The notes under the pieces: model-generated | The model's database searches: none | What the model was told of the DNA's origin: nothing | What the model saw: the letters and a program-made list of their open reading frames with translations, nothing else | From: UWMA-0277 sp965183885 | GTDB taxonomy: Bacteria; Bacteroidota; Bacteroidia; Flavobacteriales; BACL11 | Reading direction: 5' to 3' | NCBI GenBank assembly: GCA_965183885.1 | Contig: OZ238992.1 | Location: 1,178,001 to 1,242,000, forward strand | Length of the DNA stretch: 64,000 nucleotides | In this document: one piece after another, positions 58,419 through 64,000 of the stretch | Layout of the letters: the number at the start of each line of letters is the position of its first letter | Position numbering within the stretch: position 1 is the first letter of the stretch | Translations under genes and position numbers: made by a program

Positions 58419-58895
58419 ATGTCAAATTCCGATTTTGTAGAAAAACAATATTTAGGGTTAAATAAGATGTCATTGGCCTTAAGAATGTCATTAGCTATTT
58501 TCTGTTTAGTGGCTTATTATTTAATAGGGAATAATGATAAAGGTGGGGAACTGTATTTCTTTATTGGAATTGCAATTCTTATAATTTCAATAATCCTATT
58601 CTTTATTCTTCATTTAAGAACTCAGGTGAAGAATGGAAGTGTTATATTAGATGGATTATGGACTTCTAGAAAAGTGAAAATTGATACTGCGAGTATTGTT
58701 AGTGTTAAAAAGGTACAGTACAGTAAATATTTTTTAAATAGATCCGTTTACAACCTACACCGAAAAGGAAAAATAAAATTCTACACAAGAGGAGTTGAGG
58801 GAGTAGAGTTAACAGATAAAGATGGTTTAATATATTTAATAGGAAGCCAGAAGTCAGAAGAATTAACAAGAGTAATACAAAATAAATTAAGTTAA
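58419..58895 (+). CDS. two-TM membrane protein of unknown function
   Basis: The product is 158 residues with two membrane helices (LALRMSLAIFCLVAYYLIG, YFFIGIAILIISIILFFIL) and a soluble C-terminal domain of about 85 residues that reads like a PH-type fold (GSVILDGLWTSRKVKIDTASIVSVKKVQYS, then GVELTDKDGLIYLIGSQKSEEL). No named family is certain. It sits between tilS and the DsbD-like gene with gaps of seven and one bases. Confidence 0.75.
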   Translation: MSNSDFVEKQYLGLNKMSLALRMSLAIFCLVAYYLIGNNDKGGELYFFIGIAILIISIILFFILHLRTQVKNGSVILDGLWTSRKVKIDTASIVSVKKVQYSKYFLNRSVYNLHRKGKIKFYTRGVEGVELTDKDGLIYLIGSQKSEELTRVIQNKLS

Positions 58896-58896
58896 A

Positions 58897-60834
58897 ATGA
58901 AAAGAATATTAATAGCATTTTTCACATTAGTTAGTGTTGGCTTATCAGCACAGATTTTTGATCCTATTGATTGGGAATTTTCTCAGAAACAACTCTCAGA
59001 TACAGAAATTGAACTGCAGTTTAAGGCTGTAATAGAGGATCATTGGCATTTGTATTCTCAGTTTATTGAGGAGGATGGTCCTATCCCTACAGAGTTTACA
59101 TTTACAACAGAAGGAGGTTATGAGGTAATAGGAGGTGTAACTGAAGGGGAACCAATTGAAGAGTTTGATCCTAATTTTGATATGGTATTAAAGTACTTTG
59201 GACATGAAGCTATTTTTACTCAAAAAATAAAAGTTACTTCAGCTACAGATTTTAAACTGGAAGGAAATGTATTTTTTATGGTTTGTGACGAAGCACAGTG
59301 TTTACCTCCTGAAGAAGTTGAGTTTTCATTTGACATACCAGCTTCAGCATCTGGAACAGCAGAACATAAGTTAAGTGAGTTTGAGCCAGAGGTTAAAGAA
59401 GAAAAGAAAGGAATGTGGGCCTTGTTCTTTATTGCATTTCTTAGTGGTTTTGCAGCGCTTTTAACACCTTGCGTTTTCCCTATGATTCCAATGACAGTTT
59501 CATTCTTTACTAAGCAGTCAAAAACTAAAGCAAAAGGAATTGCAAATGCAATTATTTATGGGCTTTCAATTATTGTTATTTATGTTGCTTTAGGAGTTGG
59601 AGTGTCTTCAATATTTGGTGCTGATGCATTAAATAATATGGCAACCAATGTATATTTTAATATTGGGTTCTTTGTTTTACTTATTGTTTTTGCAGCTTCA
59701 TTTTTAGGAGCTTTTGAAATTCAACTTCCAGCATCATGGACTAACAAGAGTGTAGAGGCTGAAGGAAAAGGAGGTTTAATTGGAATTTTCTTCATGGCAT
59801 TTACTTTGGCTTTAGTATCGTTTTCTTGCACAGGGCCAATTGTAGGAACTTTATTAGTAGAGGCAGCAACAGGAGGATATATGGGACCTATTATTGGTAT
59901 GCTTGGCTTTTCATTAGCTATTGCTCTACCTTTTGCATTATTTGCAGCTTTCCCAGGATGGTTAAATTCTTTACCTCAATCAGGAGGGTGGTTGAATTCA
60001 GTAAAAGTAGTATTAGGATTTTTAGAAATTGCTTTGGCATTTAAATTCTTATCAAATGCTGATTTAGTAATGCAAACGCACTTTTTAGAGCGTGAAGTAT
60101 TTATTGCAATATGGATTATGATTTTTGGATTGTTGACTATGTATCTATTAGGATTCTTAAAATTTGCACATGATTCAGATTTAAAATATATATCTGTTGG
60201 TAGGCTTTCAGTAGCAATACTAACGGGTACACTAACCCTATATATGATTCCTGGTTTATGGGGAGCGCCATTAAAAATAATTAACGCTTTCCCTCCACCA
60301 ATGCAGTATAGCGAATCGCCATTTGGAGTAGGTAATTCTCAAGGAGGATCTGTTATTGCTCATGAAGAAGAAGGGCAACATTTAGGGCCGCAAGGAATTA
60401 TGGTTTTTCATGATTATGATACAGGAATGAAGTATGCTAAAGAGGTAAATAAACCTGTGGTTTTAGATTTTACAGGACATGCTTGTGTAAACTGTCGTAA
60501 GATGGAAGAACAGGTATGGTCAGATGCAAATGTGAAAAATATGTTAGCTAGTGATGTTGTGTTAATTTCATTATATGTTGATGAGAGGATTGATCTTCCT
60601 AAGTCTGAGCAGTATGAGACTACAATGGCAGGTAAAACTAAAAAAGTGAAGACTACTGGAGATAAATGGATGGTGTTGCAAGCCAATACTTATGGAACTA
60701 ATTCACAACCTTATTATGTATTTTTAGATCATAACGAAAAACAAATGCTTGAGCCAGCAAACTACCAAGATTATGGTACTGTTGAGTTATTTTCCGATTG
60801 GTTAAATAGAGGGTTAAAAGAGTTTAATAAATAA
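58897..60834 (+). CDS. dsbD: DsbD-type thiol:disulfide interchange protein
   Basis: The product is 645 residues. After a signal peptide (AFFTLVSVGLSAQ) there is a DsbD N-terminal domain (WHLYSQFIEEDGPIPTEFTF, then VCDEAQCLPPEEVEFSF). The eight-helix domain has FAALLTPCVFPMIPMTVSFFTK and LALVSFSCTGPIVGTLL, the conserved cysteine pair. A C-terminal thioredoxin domain carries VVLDFTGHACVNCRKMEEQVW. It moves electrons from cytoplasmic thioredoxin to periplasmic proteins, for example for cytochrome c maturation. All three functional parts are present. Confidence 0.9.
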   Translation: MKRILIAFFTLVSVGLSAQIFDPIDWEFSQKQLSDTEIELQFKAVIEDHWHLYSQFIEEDGPIPTEFTFTTEGGYEVIGGVTEGEPIEEFDPNFDMVLKYFGHEAIFTQKIKVTSATDFKLEGNVFFMVCDEAQCLPPEEVEFSFDIPASASGTAEHKLSEFEPEVKEEKKGMWALFFIAFLSGFAALLTPCVFPMIPMTVSFFTKQSKTKAKGIANAIIYGLSIIVIYVALGVGVSSIFGADALNNMATNVYFNIGFFVLLIVFAASFLGAFEIQLPASWTNKSVEAEGKGGLIGIFFMAFTLALVSFSCTGPIVGTLLVEAATGGYMGPIIGMLGFSLAIALPFALFAAFPGWLNSLPQSGGWLNSVKVVLGFLEIALAFKFLSNADLVMQTHFLEREVFIAIWIMIFGLLTMYLLGFLKFAHDSDLKYISVGRLSVAILTGTLTLYMIPGLWGAPLKIINAFPPPMQYSESPFGVGNSQGGSVIAHEEEGQHLGPQGIMVFHDYDTGMKYAKEVNKPVVLDFTGHACVNCRKMEEQVWSDANVKNMLASDVVLISLYVDERIDLPKSEQYETTMAGKTKKVKTTGDKWMVLQANTYGTNSQPYYVFLDHNEKQMLEPANYQDYGTVELFSDWLNRGLKEFNK

Positions 60835-60841
60835 GAAAAAT

Positions 60842-62380
60842 ATGCTAGTAAAAACCTATGGTAGTGCAGTTAGTGGTATTAATGCCACCACCATTACTAT
60901 TGAGGTTGATGTAGCACAAGGGATTAAATTTTTCTTAGTAGGACTTCCTGATAATGCAGTAAAGGAATCTGAACAGCGTATTAGGGCTGCACTTAAAAAT
61001 AATGGTTATCGTATTCCTGGGAAAAAGATTACAATTAATATGGCTCCTGCTGATATTCGTAAGGAAGGATCAGCTTACGATCTCCCTTTAGCAATAGGAA
61101 TTCTTGCAGCTTCTCAGCAAATAAAATCAGATAAGGTTAGTGAATATTTAATTATGGGGGAGTTGTCCTTAGATGGGGGCTTACAATCTATAAAAGGAGC
61201 TTTGCCTATTGCTATTAAAGCAAGAGAGGAGGGCTTTAAAGGAATAATTCTTCCAAAACAAAATGCTAGGGAAGCAGCTATAGTAAATGACTTGGAAGTT
61301 TATGGAGCATCATCTATCTTAGAGGTTATAAAGTTCATAAATGGGGAGGCTGTAATGGAGCAAACTAAAATTGACACTAGGGCTGAGTTTTTTGCAGGGT
61401 TGAACTCCAATATTGCTGATTTTTCTGATGTAAAAGGGCAAGAGAATATAAAGCGAGCATTAGAAATTGCAGCAGCAGGAGGACATAATGTAATTATGAT
61501 AGGTCCTCCAGGAGCAGGAAAAACAATGTTGGCAAAAAGAATGCCGGGGATATTGCCCCCATTAGCCTTGCAAGAAGCTTTAGAGACTACAAAGATACAT
61601 TCAGTAGCAGGGCGTTTGTCTGCAAATGATACGCTTATGACTTATCGCCCTTTTCGTTCGCCACACCATACAATATCAGATGTTGCTTTAGTAGGAGGAG
61701 GAACAAACCCTCAGCCTGGAGAAATATCTTTAGCGCATAATGGAGTATTATTTTTGGATGAGTTGCCAGAGTTTAAACGAACAGTTTTAGAGGTAATGCG
61801 ACAACCTTTAGAAGATAGAGTAGTTACAATCTCTAGGGCAAAATCAACTGTAGATTATCCTGCAAGTTTTATGTTAGTTTCATCTATGAACCCTTGCCCA
61901 TGTGGTTATTATAATCATCCTGATAAAGATTGTTTATGTCCTCCAGGAATGGTGCAGAAATACTTGAATAAAATTTCAGGACCTCTTTTAGATAGAATTG
62001 ATTTGCATGTTGAGGTTACTCCAGTAAGTTTTGAAGAACTAAGCAGTAAAGATAAAGGAGAAGATAGTGCTGCAATACGAGAGCGTGTAATGCAAGCTCG
62101 AAGTATACAAGAGCAAAGGTTTTTAAGTAATAAAGGTATTCATTCAAATGCTCAGATGAGTACAAAGAACTTGCAAAGCTTTTGTAAGTTAAGTGATGAA
62201 AGCCAGCAATTATTAAAATTAGCAATGGAAAAGTTAGATCTATCAGCCAGAGCTTATGATAGAATATTAAAAGTGGCACGTACTATTGCAGATCTTTCAA
62301 GAAGCACAACTATTACGTCAGATCATATAGCTGAAGCTATACAATACCGATCATTAGACAGGGAGGGTTGGGCAGGATAA
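60842..62380 (+). CDS. YifB/ComM-family Mg-chelatase-like AAA ATPase
   Basis: The product is 512 residues. The N-terminal LonC-like domain (FLVGLPDNAVKESEQRIRAALKNNGYRIPGKK, then GSAYDLPLAIGIL) is followed by the AAA core: IMIGPPGAGKTMLAKRMPGILPPL (Walker A), PFRSPHHTISDVALVGGG, LFLDELPEF (Walker B) and SSMNPCPCGYYNHPDK. A C-terminal lid domain ends the chain. ComM homologues are hexameric helicases that help branch migration during natural transformation. Length is normal. Confidence 0.92.
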   Translation: MLVKTYGSAVSGINATTITIEVDVAQGIKFFLVGLPDNAVKESEQRIRAALKNNGYRIPGKKITINMAPADIRKEGSAYDLPLAIGILAASQQIKSDKVSEYLIMGELSLDGGLQSIKGALPIAIKAREEGFKGIILPKQNAREAAIVNDLEVYGASSILEVIKFINGEAVMEQTKIDTRAEFFAGLNSNIADFSDVKGQENIKRALEIAAAGGHNVIMIGPPGAGKTMLAKRMPGILPPLALQEALETTKIHSVAGRLSANDTLMTYRPFRSPHHTISDVALVGGGTNPQPGEISLAHNGVLFLDELPEFKRTVLEVMRQPLEDRVVTISRAKSTVDYPASFMLVSSMNPCPCGYYNHPDKDCLCPPGMVQKYLNKISGPLLDRIDLHVEVTPVSFEELSSKDKGEDSAAIRERVMQARSIQEQRFLSNKGIHSNAQMSTKNLQSFCKLSDESQQLLKLAMEKLDLSARAYDRILKVARTIADLSRSTTITSDHIAEAIQYRSLDREGWAG

Positions 62381-62416
62381 AATTCCTATATTCGCGCATT
62401 AAAATTTTTAAAAAAT

Positions 62417-63502
62417 ATGGCAAAAAAAATTATTACTAAGAAGTCTGAAGATTTTTTAGAGAAATATTTAAATAATCCATCACCTACAGGTTTTGAGAGT
62501 GGTGGTCAAAAGATGTGGTTAGATTATATAAAACCCTATATTGATGAGCACTTTGTAGATACTTACGGAACAGTAGTTGGGGTAATAAATCCTGAAGCAA
62601 AATATAAAGTTGTTATAGAGGCTCATGCCGATGAGATCTCTTGGTTTGTACATTATATTACTAAAGATGGATTTATCTATTTAAGAAGAAATGGAGGTTC
62701 TGATCATCAAATTGCACCATCAAAAAGAGTAAATATCCATACTAAAAAAGGAATGGTAAAAGCTGTATTTGGTTGGCCAGCGATTCATACTAGAAGTGGA
62801 GCAACTGAAAAAGCACCTAAATTAGATAATATCTTTTTAGATTGTGGAGCAAAAGATAAAGAGGAGGTAGAGAAACTAGGAATTCATGTAGGTTGTGTGG
62901 TTACTTATGAGGATGAGTTTATGATCTTGAATAAGAACTTTTATGTAGGTAGGGCTTTGGATAATCGTATTGGAGGGTTTATGATTGCTGAGGTTGCACG
63001 TTTACTAAAAGAGAATAAAGTAAAGTTGCCTTTTGGTTTATATATTACAAATTCTGTACAGGAAGAAGTTGGGCTTAGAGGTGCACAAATGATTGTGGAT
63101 ACTATAAAGCCTGATGTTGCTATAGTAACAGATGTGTGCCACGATACAGGAACACCTATGATTGATAAAATTAAGCAAGGAGATACTAAGTGTGGAGCTG
63201 GTCCTGTTTTAACTTATGGTCCTGCTGTGCAGAATAATTTATTAGATTTAATAATGACTACTGCCGAGAAGAATAAAATCCCTTTCCAAAGAGCTGCAGC
63301 TTCTCGTGCTACTGGTACAGATACAGATGCTTTTGCTTATTCAACTGGAGGGGTAGCTTCATCATTAATTTCTTTAGCATTAAGATATATGCATACTACA
63401 GTAGAAAGTGTACATAAAGATGATGTTGAGAATGTAATTCGATTAATTTATGAATCATTACAGAAGATTAAAAACAATCACGATTTCAGATATTTGAAAT
63501 AA
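62417..63502 (+). CDS. M42-family aminopeptidase
   Basis: The product is 361 residues. Metal ligands and catalytic groups are in place: KVVIEAHADEISWFVHYI, RALDNRIGGFMIAEV, NSVQEEVGLRGAQMI and AIVTDVCHDTGTP, then QRAAASRATGTDTDAFAYSTGG and RYMHTTVESVHKDDVENVIRL. The family forms large tetrahedral aminopeptidases in the cytoplasm. It lies 37 bases after yifB and ends at a strong terminator. Confidence 0.92.
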   Translation: MAKKIITKKSEDFLEKYLNNPSPTGFESGGQKMWLDYIKPYIDEHFVDTYGTVVGVINPEAKYKVVIEAHADEISWFVHYITKDGFIYLRRNGGSDHQIAPSKRVNIHTKKGMVKAVFGWPAIHTRSGATEKAPKLDNIFLDCGAKDKEEVEKLGIHVGCVVTYEDEFMILNKNFYVGRALDNRIGGFMIAEVARLLKENKVKLPFGLYITNSVQEEVGLRGAQMIVDTIKPDVAIVTDVCHDTGTPMIDKIKQGDTKCGAGPVLTYGPAVQNNLLDLIMTTAEKNKIPFQRAAASRATGTDTDAFAYSTGGVASSLISLALRYMHTTVESVHKDDVENVIRLIYESLQKIKNNHDFRYLK

Positions 63503-63507
63503 GAATT

Positions 63508-63532
63508 AAGGAGCCAATCGGCTCCTTTTTTT
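63508..63532 (+). terminator. intrinsic terminator after the M42 peptidase gene
   Basis: AAGGAGCC (63508-63515) pairs with GGCTCCTT (63520-63527) around AATC, followed by T residues. It ends the pabB-tilS-dsbD-yifB-peptidase run. Confidence 0.9.
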
Positions 63533-63547
63533 ATCAAATCTTTTTCG

Positions 63548-63555
63548 TATATTTG
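63548..63555 (+). promoter_or_regulatory. candidate -7 promoter element TATATTTG of the SPFH gene
   Basis: TATATTTG matches TAnnTTTG and lies 26 bases before the ATG at 63582, directly after the terminator. No clear -33 TTG is visible. Confidence 0.45.
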
Positions 63556-63581
63556 AGTTTCTAATTTAAAACAGATATAAA

Positions 63582-64000
63582 ATGGATGCAGGAATTAACT
63601 TTGGGAATGTAGTATATATTATTATTGGACTTTTTTTATTGAGAGGGACGCTTTATATGGTAAAACAGAAGACAGCTGTTGTTATTGAGCGTTTAGGAAA
63701 GTTTCAGAAGGTTTCAAAGGCAGGGTTACACCTTAAAATTCCAATTATAGACCGTATAGCTGGAGATGTAAATTTAAGGGTAAGAGAATTGCCAGTTGAG
63801 GTGGAAACAAAAACTAAGGATGATGTATTTGTTAAGGTAGTAGTTTCAGTTCAGTTTTTTGTAGTAGATACTGCTGAAGGGGTTATGGATTCATTTTATA
63901 AGTTGAATAGTCCTGAGCGTCAAATACAATCTTATGTATTTGATTCTATTCGTTCGGAAGTGCCAATGATGGAGTTGGATGAGGTATTTGCAGAAAAAGA
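63582..64000 (+). CDS. SPFH/band-7 (stomatin-like) membrane protein, 3' end outside window
   Basis: ATG at 63582; about 139 residues are visible before the window ends. An N-terminal membrane helix (NVVYIIIGLFLLRGTLYMV) is followed by the band-7 core: VVIERLGKFQKVSKAGLHLKIPIIDRIAG, then VRELPVEVETKTKDDVFVKVVVSVQF and LNSPERQIQSYVFDSIRSEVPMMELDEVF. Stomatin-like proteins form large membrane cages that organise proteases and lipids (compare QmcA). The start follows its own promoter and a terminator, so it is a separate unit. Confidence 0.9.
   Translation, partial: MDAGINFGNVVYIIIGLFLLRGTLYMVKQKTAVVIERLGKFQKVSKAGLHLKIPIIDRIAGDVNLRVRELPVEVETKTKDDVFVKVVVSVQFFVVDTAEGVMDSFYKLNSPERQIQSYVFDSIRSEVPMMELDEVFAEK

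Overview
The window looks like a Bacteroidota chromosome, most likely a member of the Flavobacteriia. The base composition is AT-rich. Many promoters match the Bacteroidota -7 element TAnnTTTG. Families typical of the phylum occur: the DUF2723 membrane protein, HYC_CC_PP, the GDCCV protein, an SO_0444 transporter and a long CusA-type RND pump. The housekeeping block rimP-nusA-infB is present. Nothing in the sequence names the species.

From 1 to about 15.0 kb there is a heavy-metal (probably copper and related cations) handling cluster, all on the + strand. It holds a TonB-dependent receptor cut by the window start, a DUF302 protein, an isoprenylcysteine-methyltransferase-like membrane enzyme, a CDF transporter with an N-terminal HMA-like domain, a small GDCCV protein and an HMA-AraC fusion regulator. 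These are followed by an SO_0444 permease with a C-terminal HMA domain, a small HYC_CC_PP protein, a complete CusA/CusC/CusB-type tripartite efflux system, two small secreted proteins (one a His/Met-rich lipoprotein) and a secreted HMA protein. A strong intrinsic terminator closes the cluster at 15.04-15.08 kb. HMA-type domains recur in five different proteins, so metal transfer between partners is the theme.

From about 15.02 to 40.16 kb there is an integrated mobile element: 21 genes on the + strand and a tyrosine integrase on the - strand at the right edge. It is less AT-rich than the chromosome to its right. I recognise no terminase, portal, HK97-type capsid protein, tape-measure or tail-tube gene. 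What I see is: a set of candidate virion proteins, several with one membrane segment next to a basic patch; a muramidase-like membrane protein; a fibre protein with eight 147-bp repeats; a fused adenine/cytosine DNA methyltransferase; a second C5-cytosine methyltransferase; a strawberry-notch-type helicase of 1315 residues; an LPD1-type polyvalent protein; a histone-H1-like protein; a RadA-like ATPase; and a holin/GH108 lysis pair. Four of the large DNA-metabolism proteins share one short basic motif (consensus [LI][RK]A[KR]AIx[IL]KQ[KQ]Q). In three it is C-terminal and in one it joins two enzyme domains. I infer a tailless, possibly membrane-containing temperate virus, or a virus-derived element, whose DNA-modifying proteins carry a common sorting, packaging or processing tag. 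This is the best candidate for an undescribed system in the window. A 13-bp direct repeat at 15021 and 40152 is a weak candidate for the attachment core.

From 40.4 to 64 kb the sequence is ordinary, more AT-rich chromosome. It contains membrane and secreted proteins of unknown function, a BadF/BadG-type sugar kinase, DUF4197 and DUF1844 proteins, exodeoxyribonuclease III, a SAM methyltransferase, a NodB-type deacetylase, the large DUF2723 protein, tRNA-Gln(UUG), rimP-nusA-infB, a SPOR protein, and the run pabB-tilS-hypothetical-dsbD-yifB-M42 peptidase-SPFH protein (cut by the window end). The rimP leader contains a terminator-like hairpin and a four-codon reading frame immediately before the start codon, which suggests attenuation of the nusA operon.
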